A stretch of 64,000 bases of DNA from Cocos nucifera (taxonomy: Eukaryota > Streptophyta > Magnoliopsida > Arecales > Arecaceae). Below are positions 11,640 to 23,661 of the stretch, piece after piece (the stretch's first letter is position 1; each line of letters opens with the position of its first letter). The notes below the pieces were generated by a model. That model ran no database searches and was not told the DNA's origin. It saw only the letters and a program-made list of their open reading frames with translations. Made by a program: the position numbers and the translations under genes. The stretch is taken from positions 35,179 through 99,178 of the forward strand of contig QRFJ01007046.1 of NCBI GenBank assembly GCA_006176705.1. Direction: 5' to 3'.

Positions 11640-14280
11640 ATGTTTGTATTTATTTTAGAATAATTTATGTTTATTTTAGGATGGTCTAGCTCCAAAGCAA
11701 TTTTGATCGATTTGTATTTATTATTTAATTTTAGTAATTATTATTTGATTTTTATCCATAGTGCAACAAAGTTTGTATTCATATGTTGTTTTATCTATGG
11801 TGCAACAGAGTTTGTATTTGTTATGTAGTATTTATTCTAGAGTAGTTTGTTCTCCTTAGTTTGTTTATTATTTAAGCAGAGTTCCATCTGGGATCATGAT
11901 TTGAATTTATATTTATTTTATGATGTTTCTATTTATTTCAATGGAGTTTGTGTTTATATTTATTTCATGATGTTTCTGTTTATTTCAACGGAGTTTGTGT
12001 TTATTATTTACTATTTATATTTATTCTGCACAGTTTGTATTTATTATCTAGATTTTATATTTATTTGATGTTATTATTTAGTTTTAATATTTATTTTAGG
12101 TTGGTTTATATTTTGAGATCATGATCCGAATTTGTATTTATTTCATCATATTTCTATTTATTTCAATGGAGTTTGTGTTTATTATTTACTATTTGTGTTT
12201 ATTCTGCACAGTTTGTATTTATTATCCAAATTTTATATTTATTCAATATTATTATTTAGTTTTAATATTTATTTTAGATTGGTTTATGTTCTGGGATCAT
12301 GATTTAAATTTGTATTTATTCCATGATATTTTTGTTTATTTTAATGGAGTTTGTATTTATTATTTATTATTTATGTTTATTTTGCATAGTTTATATTTAT
12401 TATCCAAATTTTATATTTATTCAATATTATTATTTAGTTTTAATATTTATTTTAGATTGATTTATATTTATTTAAGTAGAGTTTCACCTGAAATCATGAT
12501 CCAAATTTATATTTATTCCATGATGTTTCTATCTATTTCAATGAAGTTTGTGTTTATTATTTATTATTTATATTTATTTTACACAATTTGTATTTATTAT
12601 CTAGATTTTATGTTTATTCAATATTATTATTTAATTTTAATATTTATTTTAGATTGATTTACATATATTTAAGTAGAGTTTCATCTGGATTCATGATCCA
12701 TATTTATTCCATGATATTTCTATTTATTTCAATGGAGTTTGTGTTTATTATTTATTGTTTATATTTATTTTGCATAGTTTGTATTTATTATCTAAATTTT
12801 ATATTTATTCAATGTTATTATTTAGTTTTAATATTTATTTTAGATTGATTTATATTTATTTGAGTAGAGTTTCATCTAAAATCATGATCTAAATTTGTAT
12901 TTATTACATGATGTTTCTATCTATTTTATTGGAGTTTATGTTTATTATTTACTATTTATATTTATTCTGCACAATTTGTATTTATTGTCTGGATTTTATG
13001 TTTATTTGATATTATTATTAGTTTTAATATTTATTTTAGATTGGTTTATATTTATTTGAGTAGAGTTTCATCTAGAATCATGATCCGTATTTATTTCATG
13101 ATATTTCTATTTATTTCAATGGAGTTTGGGTTTATTATTTATTGTTTGTATTTATTCTACATAGTTTATGTTTATTATCCAAATTTTATATTTATTCTAT
13201 ATTATTATTTAGTTTTAATATTTATTTTAGATTGATTTATGTTTATTTAAGTAGATTTAGCATTTATCTTTTTTTATCCATCTAGAATTATGGATCCAAG
13301 TTTTAAATTTATACCATAAAGCTTGTGTTTATTTCAATAGAGTTTGTATTTATTATATCCTATTTGTGTTTATCTTGCATAGTTTGTATTTATTCTTGAT
13401 ATTTTATATTTATTCGATGTTATTATTTAATATTTATATTTTTTTTAGATTGATTTATATTTATTTGAGTAGAGTTAGCATTTATCTTTTTTTTATCCAC
13501 CTAAAATTATGGATCCAAGTTTTAAATTTATACCATAATGTTTGTGTTTATTTTAATGGACTTTGGATTTATTATATCCTATTTGTGTTTATCCTACATA
13601 GTTTGTATTTATTTTTAGTATTTTTTATTTATTCAATGTTATTATTTAGGTTTTATATTTTTTTAGATTGATTTGTTTTTATTTGAGCTAATTTAGCATT
13701 TATCATTTTTTTATCCACCTAAAATTATGGATCCAAGTTTTAAATTTATACCATAATGTTTGTGTTTATTTTAATAGACTTTGTATTTATTATATCTTAT
13801 TTGTGTTTATCCTGAATAGTTTATGTATATTCTTTATATTTTATATTTATTCATTGTTATTATTTAGTTTTTATATTTTTTAGATTGATTTGTGTTTATT
13901 TGAGTAGAGTTAGCATTTATCTTTTTCTATCCATCTGGAATCATTGATCCAAATTTTAAATTTATACCATAATATTTGTGTTTATTTCAATAGACTTTGT
14001 ATTTATTATATCCTATTTATGTTTATACTGCACAGTTTGTATTTATTATTGATATTTTTTATTTATTCAATGTTATTATTTAGGTTTTATATTTTTTAGG
14101 TTGATTTGTGTTTATTTGAGTAGAGTTAGTTAGTGTTTAACTTTTTTTAATCCACCTAGGTGAAGGGTCAAGTTTGTATTGTATTTATTCCTACATAGTT
14201 TATGTTTATTTCAATAGAATTTTTGTTTATTATATTAAATTTATTTATGTTTATCCTGCATAGTTGGTGTTTATTATCTT
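11640..14280 (+). repeat. AT-rich tandem array, unit about 178-220 bp (first block)
   Basis: A landmark, (tg)cacagtttgtatttatta, recurs near 12026, 12204, 12382, 12580, 12770, 12970, 13160, 13376 and 13597. Spacing is about 178 bp at first and 200-220 bp later. Each unit has the same order: tttgtatttatt, a ccatgat/tcatgat patch, aatggagtttgtgtttatt, the landmark, then ttattatttagttttaatatttattttagattg. Roughly a dozen units are present before an insertion at 14281. The long hydrophobic ORFs here (for example 12121-12657) come from translating the repeat and are not proteins. The array lies between the 3' ends of two converging MULE genes. Confidence 0.85.
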
Positions 14281-14880
14281 CTCTTCGGACTATTTATCCT
14301 TTTTTAGCTATTATATCTTCAATAAGTATTAGAGAAAAATTTAGGCAAGATTAGAGCCATTGGAGGATTTTAAATGTACATTAAATATGGCCAAAATGGG
14401 CTGAGAAAAAATTATTATGAAGTTTTTTCATCGTAGGGGTCGACCCCTAGGTCATCCCCTGCACAGGGGTCGACCCCAGGGTCAACCCCTATGGCAAAAA
14501 AATAGAAAATAGACTGTTTCTATTTTTTAGCCTGTAGAAATAGTAGAGATCGATCCTGAGATTAACTCCTAGTGTAAGGATTGACCTTAGGATTGTCCTC
14601 TTTGGGGTGTCGGCAAAAAATTAGCATGCCAATCAGCCCATTTTAGCAGGGGTCGATCTAGGGGTTGATCGTTTTGCTAAAATCCGATTTTCTTCTAAAA
14701 TATGCATCCAAAATTTATGAAACTATCTCTAATAAATCAAAAATATTCTAGACTTATTCTTGAGACTTTCAAAATATATTTTTTTAACTTTATAAGATTT
14801 ATAATTTTGTCCTTCATCATCTTTCTTTACTAAACTTAAAATTTCTTATTGAACCTGAAACACAATTAATCTTTTTCTAA
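14281..14880. other. 600-bp insertion in the AT-rich array, with tcgacccc palindromes
   Basis: The sequence changes abruptly from the array to unrelated DNA, which contains ggggtcgacccc twice (14436-14447 and 14466-14477) plus degenerate copies to about 14670. The array resumes at about 14884 in the middle of its unit. No ORF or terminal repeats are clear. A shared tatt at both borders is too short to be called a target duplication. Confidence 0.5.
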
Positions 14881-16150
14881 TTGATGTTATTCTTGATATT
14901 TTATATTTATTCGATATTATTATTTAGTTTTTATATTTATTTTAGATTAATTTGTATTTATTTTAGTAGAGTATTTATCTTTTTTTTATCTATCTGGGAT
15001 AACTTTGTATTTATTACATAATATTTATGTTTATTTCAATAGAGTTTGTATTTATTATTTATCATTTATGTTTATTCTATACAGTTTGTGATTATTGTTG
15101 ATATTTTGTGTTATTCAAAATTATTATTTAGTTTTTAAATTTATTTTAGATTGGTTTATGTTTATTTTAGTAGAGTTAGCATTTATCTTTTTTAGGTTGG
15201 TTTGTATTTATTTAAGCTTAGTTAGCATTGATCATTTTTTATCCATCTAGAATCATGGATCCAAGTTTGTATTTATTCCATAATATTTATATTTATTTTA
15301 ATAAATTTTATATTTATTATTTTCTATTTATATTTATTTTGCATAGTTTATGTTTATTATTGATATTTTTTGTTTATTTAACATTATTATTTAGTTTTAA
15401 TATTTATTTTAGGTTGGTTTATGTTTATTTGAATAGAGTTTACATTTATTTTTTATGTTTATTTGGGATCATGATCCAAATTTATATTTATTTTTTGAAG
15501 TTTATATTTATTTCAATAAAATTTATGTTTATTATTTTCTATTTATGTTTATTATGCATAGTTTCTATTTATTATTGGTATTTTACATTTATTTGATATT
15601 ATTATTTAATTTTGATATTTATTTTAGATTTATTTATATTTATTTTAGAAGAGTTAGCATTTATCTTTTTTATCAGATGGATTTGAATTTATATTTATTC
15701 CATAAAGTTTGTGTTTATTTCAATAGAGTTTATATTTATTTATTTTTATTTATGTTTATTCTTCATAGTTTCTATTTATTATTGGTATTTTATGTTTATT
15801 TGATATTATTATTTAATTTTTATATTTATTTTAGATTTATTTATATTTTTTTAAGAGTTAGTATTTATTTATTTTTATTTTTATTAGATGGATCTAAATT
15901 TATTTCATAATATTTATATTTATTTTAATAGAGTTTATATTTATTATTTTTTGTTTGTGTTTATTTAGCATAGTTTCTATTTATTATTGGTATTTTATAT
16001 TTATTCAGTATCCTTATTTATTCCATACAGTTTATGTTTATTTAACCAGAGTTTGTATTTATTATTTACTATTTATGTTTATTTTGCATAGTTTATTCGA
16101 CTTATGTGTTATCAATTTATACTTATTACATAATATTTATTTATTTCTAT
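14881..16150 (+). repeat. AT-rich tandem array (second block)
   Basis: The landmark recurs near 15078, 15341, 15555, 15762, 15968 and 16087, about 205-215 bp apart over most of its length, giving about six more units. These units use catagtttctatttattattggta rather than cacagtttgtatttatta, so they are a diverged subfamily of the first block. Confidence 0.8.
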
Positions 16151-16603
16151 GCTATTTATTATTTATAGTTTATATTTCTTTTATAAATTTAGTATCTATC
16201 CTTTGAATGAACCTATTTATCAATTCATATTTATTCTTTCTAAATGTGCAAACAAAAATATCCAAGCAAAAATTAACCTAAAATAACTTCAATATAAAAT
16301 TATCCAGAATAGAATAATTCTTGCATCGAACAAATATCCATATCAGACATGTCAATAAACAACCTATTAAAAAAACATGAATATACCCACATGCCATCAG
16401 TCACCTATTACTGAATATTTATATACACAACAATATTCACCTATTCACCTGAATATCCATCAATTTGAATATTTGTATACACATATACACAACAATAATA
16501 GTTTCACTATAGTAAACAGATTTTTTATTCTCTTGTTACATATACAAATTTATAATATAAAAATATAAATTTCTTATAAATATGATCCCATACATATATC
16601 AAG
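16151..16603. other. Spacer after the array, no gene seen
   Basis: AT-rich, with caatattcacctattc-type short repeats at 16390-16480. It is the likely 3' untranslated region of the minus-strand protease gene that ends at 16604. The 63-residue ORF at 16377 shows no domain. Confidence 0.4.
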
Positions 16604-18818
16604 CTATGATGATCCCATCTGATTCTTCATGCTTATTGGCACTACATATCTAGCACATAACGCTGGCACATGAGCATCTATAATTATGATCTGCCATTCC
16701 ATTACCAGACTCTTCATGAAATGCATGATGTAGATGGCACAATCAAGCCTACAGTCAATGATAAAACAAAAAGTCAATGATATAGGATTAATTGGCACTG
16801 ATGTACCTTAACATAAATCATTATAACAATTATTCGGTACTTTGCTATGGACAATCAACAAAATGAAGTGGCCACCTATCCATATTAATAGAATAGTTTA
16901 CTCTCACCATCTTACTGAACCAAGTCACCTGCAATCATAATATTGAAAATCAAACACATTGTTACCAATATATAGATACAGACATATTAGGTATATATAT
17001 GATCATTACTCACAAATCGTCTAGTAATGACCCTATACACTACACACAGATGTATGATGTTTAAAACATGTGCTCTGTATATCGATGATAAGTAAGTGCC
17101 AGTGCACCAACGAGCATATGGGCATGAACATTTGCTTGATTTCAGCTAATGAACGAGATATGAAGTCTCGCATTGCTCTATCAGGAACCTTCCATGTGCC
17201 CAATAACATACTCTAGAAAAAATAAAATGTTAAAATATATATTAGACTATATATTGCTACAAATATATGATATTTATGATGAATATAAAATAATTATCAT
17301 AAAAAAGGATCGTAACATAAAGATAGACTGCAAATTAATTAAGGAATCAGTCAATGATCGTTGCTATAAGAGGGACCAAAACACAACTATCACCTGCATA
17401 GTTCATTATAAAAAATAAAAATTATAAAAAATAAAAATTATAATATTTAATTTATCTAATTTAGTACATAATAATACTTACATCATCATCAATTAAATTT
17501 CTAGATAGGATATCATGAACCTACAGCTGGTTGATGATACTAATGCCATCAGTCCAAACCAATGATCTATATGATAAAATTAATATCAAAATCAAAAATA
17601 AATTAAAAAAATTAAAATTCTTATAAATAATGGAATGACATACTGATCAATTTTTTGTTCTAAAAAATCAAAGACTTGTTTACACTCTCTGTCATCCAAG
17701 AGCCGCAATCCAGAAAAATCACGACTAGTTTCAAAAAATCCCTGCATATCGAATGAGTCCTTCACATGTAAATGAAATATAAATATTTTACTAAATCATA
17801 ACTCTACTTACCACTTCATTGTCCTCACCATGATGACGGTAAGGATGATGGACTGATTTTTTTTTAGATTTTCTTCTGGGATTTAGAGTACTTGAAGGCA
17901 TGGAGTGAAAGGACTGCATAGGAGATGGGAGCCCCGAACCGTCTGCTGTGTAACTCATCTTTTGGTATATTATGGATCGGCATGCTGTACCATCGGGCTA
18001 TCTACATTCACAAACTCAAACTCAATAGGTGATACATTTGCTGTCACCTCATGACTGCTCCCCGCCACCTCATAACTACTTCCTTCTATATCCTTCCTTC
18101 CTCTCTTGTTCTCTAATACAACCTGCAGCTCACAAATTAACTTATCCTTTTTTGCGATGATCCTTCGGAGCTCTTTCTTCTCGATATCATCTCTAGCCCT
18201 CTTGATCTCTATATAGACATGCCGATATTTACGGACAACCTGCATCTAAAAATAAATATATAATAATTAAATATATTAATAATAAATTTTAAAAAATTAT
18301 TATAATGTAGCCAATACCGCGGCAGTGTTATGTGCCCTGCTAGATATAGTTCTCTTTGCATCCAGCTTATTTACTCCACCTTCAGCTCTATCACATGCGA
18401 GGTGGAAGGTCCTATTTCAAGAAGCAACATCTCATCTCATGACGGTGATGCTTGTACTATCTAAAAATAAAAATAAAGATAAAATAATTAGATCCTTAAT
18501 CTTAATCTTATGAAAAAAATTAATATCAAGCATCAAAATAATAATACATCTCCTTCTTTTAGGCCCTTTAAGACCTCTCCTAGGTGCACCTATTTCCTGA
18601 ATTGGGGTTTCTCCTAATTTAAAATTCGAGGACGCCAGCCAAAAATAGATGGTTTGACTATCCCTGTTCTTTCAAAAAGCTAAAACTAAAAGAAATATAA
18701 TCATAAACAATCATGAATGATTAATCATATATATAAATATTTAAAAAAATATCTATAAAATAAATAACTAAAAGAATAAATTAATATTTCTTTCTTACCA
18801 TCAAAATAGTAACACAAC
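16604..18818 (-). pseudogene. C48/Ulp1-like SUMO protease gene, 3' part (coiled coil and peptidase domain)
   Basis: Minus strand, with introns inferred from GTAAG/AG junctions. It starts inside an exon cut by the gypsy insertion (ILM then GTAAG at 18798). Further exons give a charged helical region (KYRHVYIEIKRARDDI, then repeated E/K/R to about 18130), a basic linker (LNPRRKSKKKSVHH, about 17870), and a peptidase domain. MFMPICSLVHWHLLIIDIQ (17069-17130) carries the His of the H-D-C triad. WPLHFVDCP then TAG then QSTE (about 16840-16870) matches the usual PQQ segment with one CAG-to-TAG change. LDCAIYIMHFMKSL (about 16705-16750) carries the catalytic Cys. The stop is at 16604. The triad Asp exon is unclear. 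Ulp1 proteases remove SUMO from proteins; plant MULEs often carry such genes. The N-terminal part lies at 56893-57612, beyond the 38-kb insert. Confidence 0.75.
18814..18818. repeat. Target site duplication of the gypsy element, left copy (acaac)
   Basis: Identical to 56893-56897 on the other side of the element. Confidence 0.85.
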
Positions 18819-20156
18819 TATTAGTGCAGAATCTAGTTGATGCCGGATCGAGCTGGAGTTGAGGGAGAAGAGGCTGCCACTGATGACTTGCAAAATAAAA
18901 TCCTATCCGGAGTTGGGGGTGGTGGCTCCAGCAAGATCCTCCGATGATCAAGTTAGCTCTTTTGGCCAATAAAAATGGAGTGCTCAGAGTAACGAGAAGG
19001 AGAGTGAGAGCTTAGAGAAAATATATCTAGAGGATCCCTTTTATAGATAGAGCCTATAACAAACTGATGGCAATAGCCGTAACTGCCTGGTAGTGGGCCA
19101 TTTAGGGCCACGTGAAGTTTTTTATGGAGGACGAATGGTCGTTTGTCATGATGTGCTAGTTTGTTAGGATTTAATAGTTGAAGCCTGGATGAACCATGCC
19201 TCAACAAATCGAGGGCGGTTTGGAATGTTCTCAAGATCAACCATGCATTGTCTAATATTTGTTTTATCTAGGATGGATGCCGAGGTCCTTCCAGTGATTG
19301 GAAGAAGTTCTTCTAGAATGAGTCCTTTTGGACAGCTGGAAGGAGTCCGAAAAGAATCCTGCTGAAGGAGTCCAGGATGAGTTTGACTTGGAAGGGAAGC
19401 CCATCTGAGAGAGGGGTCTAGAAGAAGCTCGACTAAGAAAGAAGTCCAAAAAAAGCTCAGCTAAAGGAGAAGCCCAGTGGGAGTCTGACTAATGGAGAAG
19501 CCCAAAAGAAGTCGGACCGATGGAGAAGTTCGAAAGAAGTTTGACTGATAGAGAAGTTCAAAAGGAGTTTGACTGATGGAGAAGTCCAAAAGAAGTTTGA
19601 CTGATGGAGAAGCCCAAAAGGAGTCCTACTGAAGGAGAAGCTCGATGGGAGTCCAACTGAAAGAGAAGTCTAGAAGGAGTCTGACTGACGGAGAAGCCTA
19701 GAAGGAGTTCGACTGATGGAGAAGCCCGGTGGGAGTTCGACTGATGAAAAAGTTTAGAAGAAGTTCAACTGATGGAGAAGCCCGAAAGGAGTCTTACTGA
19801 AGGAGAAGCCTAATGGAAGTCCGACTGAAGGAGAAGCCCGGAAGGAGTCCTGCTGATAGAGAAGCCTGGTGGAAGTCTGATTGATGGAGAAGCCCAGAAG
19901 GAGTTTGACTAATGGAGAAGTCCAAAAGGAGTTTGACTAAAAGAGAAGCCCGAAAGGAGTTCGACTGATGAAAAAACTTGGATGGAGTCTTGCTGAAGGA
20001 GAAGCTCGGTGGGAGTCCGATTGATAGAGAAGCCCGAAAGGAGTTCGACCATTTTAAGGATCATTGAAGCCATGGTTGGAGCTCTTCTACGATTATAGAT
20101 ATCTTTCTATCAATCATCAAACTAAGCTTCGATAGGAGCGGGGTTTATCCCCAACA
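18819..20156 (-). repeat. 3' LTR of the gypsy element
   Basis: On the minus strand it begins tgttggggataaacc (20156) and ends ctaata (18819); the mirrored ends were probably tgttgg...ccaaca. It is homologous to 55650-56892 and to the fragment at 61745-62075. The minus-strand ORFs at 18781-19449 are LTR shadows except where they run into the host exon. Confidence 0.85.
19310..20045 (-). repeat. About 30-bp tandem repeats in the 3' LTR
   Basis: The unit reads roughly ggagaagcccgaaaggag, then a tyygactgatg tail (28-32 bp), repeated about 24 times with scattered changes. The matching array in the 5' LTR (56150-56790) is shorter, which explains most of the LTR length difference (1338 against 1243 bp). 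Confidence 0.8.
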
Positions 20157-20467
20157 TAAGTCTTCCTACTCTCGAGTTCAAGATTCAAAGAAAGGGAGTA
20201 AAAAGACGACTATCGAAGTTCTTTTTTGGATTTTGCGCCCGTTAGATGAAAAGTCGAGATGATTTTTGTGTTGGCACCAAAATCCTTTTAATTATGAAAT
20301 GATTTGAGAACACGGCTTTTCGAGACTTCCATCGAGATGCTACCCCGAGTACGACGTAATTAAAATTTTATCAGCTGTCAGCCGCCCGTCGAGGTTAGCA
20401 GGATACCTACCAGTCAAGGATTGGCTGGAAACGATCCACCATCATAACTACCTTGGACTCCATAGGT

Positions 20468-20475
20468 TATTTAAA
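20468..20475 (+). promoter_or_regulatory. TATA-like box for the antisense ORF
   Basis: tatttaaa lies just inside the 3' LTR and is followed by a CT-rich stretch (20480-20700) and then by the start of the antisense ORF near 20774-20879. The placement fits a plant promoter; there is no direct proof. Confidence 0.35.
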
Positions 20476-20773
20476 CCCACCTTCTTTCTCTAGGGGGATC
20501 TCATTTCCTCCGAGTTCTCCTTCTTTCCTTGGGCTTCTTCCTCCTGCCCAAGAGTCCTTTCGATTTCTTCCTCCATTCTCCCCACAGGCGAGTGTTCTCT
20601 CATTCGTCCCTCACAGCACCAATCATCTTGTTGCCTTCTTCGACACCCAAGGTTAGTTTCGTAACCTTTCTTTTATTATTTTTACCTCTCTTGCTCCTTC
20701 CTCCCATGATTTTCTTCAAGAAATCTCCGTATCTTATCTTTCCTGATTTTCAGAGGTTTTTCTTGGGTTTAGT

Positions 20774-21067
20774 TTGATCTGGATGTTCTCTAAAATCCTT
20801 CAATCTATCGATTCTTGGAGTTCATCTGGTCTAACCTTCTTAGACCCTACTCCCATAGTCAAGGCCACACCTAGGAGTATGTCTCATCATCCTTTTATAT
20901 CGGATACCATTTTCTGTGCTCTAACCCTAAACGACCTCCTCTTAATTAGGATTCAATATGGGATCCCCTAGGAATTCGATCTTGAGCTCCCCAGGTCAAG
21001 CGATCGAGCTAGTTTCCCTCCCCCCGACCAATTTTGCTTGTATCTAGAATTTTGCGACCCAAACTTC
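20774..21067 (+). pseudogene. Antisense ORF of the gypsy element (PF04195-like), segment 1
   Basis: Plus strand, opposite to gag-pol. IRIQYGIP, then a stop, then EFDLELPRSSDRASFPPPDQ and FCLYLEF match the start of the plant family called 'putative gypsy type transposon' (PF04195), whose members begin with a Y-x-I-P...E-L/V-x-x-P block and then F-C-L/V-Y. A one-base shift just before 21060 separates it from the continuation. The ORF is broken at 21067 by a non-autonomous LTR element and resumes at 24584. Two ATGs (20774 and 20879) are possible starts. Function of this family is unknown; it is carried antisense by several Tat-clade elements. Confidence 0.65.
21063..21067. repeat. Target site duplication of the nested non-autonomous element, left copy (acttc)
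   Basis: Identical to 24584-24588. Removing the element and one copy restores the antisense ORF sequence. Confidence 0.8.
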
Positions 21068-22020
21068 TATGAGAATTTATGGTGCTTCCAAGCCTTGGAA
21101 GGCTACGGAAGGAGTCACGGTGTTGGCTCTAGAGATTTTAGAGGTTTGGTTGATGCTTCAGAGATCTAAGATTCAAGATGAAGTAAGAAATTAAAGTCGG
21201 AGAATCAAGACTGTAGAAAAAAAAAATTTTGTAGGTTAGCCGACTCAGTCCAAAACTGGATTGGCTAAGTCTCAGTGCACAGGCAAAATAGAAAGCTGCA
21301 TGTTCGGGATTGCTAACATGGCACAGAACTAGGCCAGCTTAGTTTCAGACCGAGCCGACCTAGTGAAACTTAGCCGGCTCAGTGCTGAGACTGAGCCGGC
21401 TCAGTGTGCGGCACTGAGCCGGCTCAGTGTGCGGGTAGAGTTACATGAGAGTCTATTTTGGGCTAGGGTCTGGATTGATCCTAGGGGTCTTAAGGCCTAG
21501 TTTGAGAGGTCTTAAGGGAGCTAACTCATGTATGGATTGGATCTAGATTCAGAGGATGAGAGCATGGGAGACATGGGTGTACATGGGCTTGATGAGTGCT
21601 TTCATGTATTGGGTTAGCCAGGAAAATTTTTGGTCGGACCTAATGGCTATGTATAAATACATAGGTTGTATTAGGATTTAATAATGCAGTGGAATACAGA
21701 TCTTTTCTCTCTCAACTCTCTTCTTCTCTTCTCTCTAGAGTTGCCGCCCTAGGGTTCTTGAAGAAGCCCTAGAGAAGGGGGCATCTCCCTCAAGCCTAAG
21801 AAGGGAGGCACCCCATCACAGATCCAAGTTGGAGGATCGATGGTTTGCTGGCCATAAAGAACGTCACAAGTTCCTTCAGATCCATGCTAAAGATCAGAAG
21901 CTTTCGTAATATGGTATCGGTGTATGTGATGTCAAGAATGATTGGCATTCGAGTGATATCATGGGTCTACAATTTGGTATCAGAGCTAGGTGATGCTTAG
22001 GACGTTGTGGAATATCAATA
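21068..22020 (+). repeat. 5' LTR of the non-autonomous element
   Basis: Starts tatgagaatttatgg and ends atcaata. It contains tandem palindromic gagccggctc words (21370-21430) and a tataaata box (21652-21659) that is conserved in the other LTR (24223-24230). A tggtatcagagc at 21975-21986 also occurs in the 3' LTR in part and is therefore inside the LTR, not the primer site. Confidence 0.85.
21652..21659 (+). promoter_or_regulatory. TATA box in the LTR (tataaata)
   Basis: It is conserved at the matching place in both LTRs (also 24223-24230), in the sequence context ggctatg-tataaata-cataggttg. It is the probable promoter of the element. Confidence 0.6.
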
Positions 22021-22033
22021 TGGTATCAGAGCC
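22021..22033 (+). other. Primer-binding site, initiator-Met tRNA
   Basis: tggtatcagagcc begins exactly where the LTR ends and matches the complement of the 3' end of plant initiator methionine tRNA. Confidence 0.85.
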
Positions 22034-23661
22034 AGATTTCAGAGCCTGATGGTACATGGAAGGAAAGAAAAAGTCGTATAGAGTGAAATCAAAAATCTAC
22101 ATAAGGATTCCACGGTATGTCTCAAATCTATCTTATTGTTGCTGTGGTTTGGCCAACCAGGAGCAGCGGGTTGAAGGTGGAGGTTTAGAGGATTAACGAA
22201 AAGAAATTTTTCTGAGGTGGAAGGATTTGGTGCATGATTTGTTGATCGGTCATGGTGGAAAGGCCAAGGTGTATGATGGTTATGTGACAGGTAGGGACCA
22301 CTGGAGTGCTGCAGTAGCACTTTCCTAGAGATGTAGGGTTGAGAGAGGCTCGATGGTGCAGCAGTCGAAGGAGGTATCTCAACAAAGAGCATTAGGGTTC
22401 TCTAGGAAGATGGACAAGATAGGGCTATTGAAGAGAGGTTTCCCAAGGGGTAATGGTCGAAGGAAGACTAAAGAAGTAACTATACGTCCTTCGATGTTTG
22501 GAAGGCAGAAAAGTAGTCAGAGATGTATTTAGCAATTCGACCAGAGCATGGATTTATGAAGCCTTGGGAGTGATGGAGATGGATGATCCATGGAGGTCTA
22601 GTAGATTAGGACTGGGTGGCTGTAGAGCAGTGCAGAGATGAGTTAGGGAGCGTTGGAGTGCTGTAGTAGCACTTTCCTAGAGGCACGAGATTGAGAAAAG
22701 CTCGGTGGTGCAGCAGTCGAGGAGTGTATCTCAGCAGAGAGTGTTAGTGGTATCTCAAGGAGACCGGGTGCAGGTCTCAGAGAGAGCCGGGGGTCTTAGG
22801 GAGCGCTAGAGGCATCTAGCAGTTGGGAGTATCATGAATCAGGTTTCTTTTGTAGAAGCACCAAGAAGAGTCGTGATTCAGATGGAGGATGGTTCTCTGG
22901 ATGCTACTAAAGTGATGGCTGGTGTAGGGATAGAAGAGAAGGACTATGGTGGAATTTTTTAGGATTCAATCATTGGATTCAAAAGAGTTGGATGAGCTCT
23001 TGGGTTTCAGAGGTGCCTGCAGGTTATGGAGGTATCCGAGATGGCTTTGAAGTGGTCCACGAAGTGTGGAGGGTTCGAAGGGGCAGCGATAGTATTCAAG
23101 GTGCAGCGGTAGGCTCAGCAGTGTAGCATTAAGTGGTTAGCCTCAAGGGACTCAATGACAGAGTTAGCTTCTGCGATATCAGATGGACTTCGAATATAGA
23201 TGAAGCTTCAGAGAGGTGGCTTCATAATTGGAGAGGAATTTGACATGAGTTCAGAGCAGAGGGGTGTAGGAGGATCGATATCCTAGCACCAGCATTGGTG
23301 ATGCACAGTTCTAGGTGGAGCAGCATGTGCAAGAGAATAGGCATAGTTCTAAGGAGACCATGTTTGGGTTTGCAGTGAGTGCCAGTACAAGAATGTTGTG
23401 GATTCTCTAGGGAAGTCCAGAAAAAGTGATGCAGCTACTAAGTAGAAGGGATCCTACAATTTCAGGATGGTGTCAAGGAGTAAGAACAGGTCTTTAGTGG
23501 TGGAGGTGGCCATCCCAAAGGCCTCAAAGATGCACAATGGCTGAAGAAGATTGGTAGAGGTGATGTTTGCATAGGTTCTATTGAGTGCGCGGGGACAGTG
23601 GGATCATGTAGGAGGGCATTACCGAGGGGTTTGCCAAGGCTTGAGGCACCAACGTGGAGAT

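Noticed and set aside
12121..13671. Long hydrophobic ORFs that look like membrane proteins
   Set aside because: They are translations of the AT-rich tandem repeat and repeat with its period; they have no conserved domain.
21975..21986. tggtatcagagc as the primer-binding site of the non-autonomous element
   Set aside because: The 3' LTR also continues through the matching place (24545-24583), so this site is inside the LTR; the real site is at 22021.
22039..22392. Minus-strand 117-residue ORF
   Set aside because: It lies in the non-coding interior of the non-autonomous element and overlaps another minus-strand ORF; no domain.
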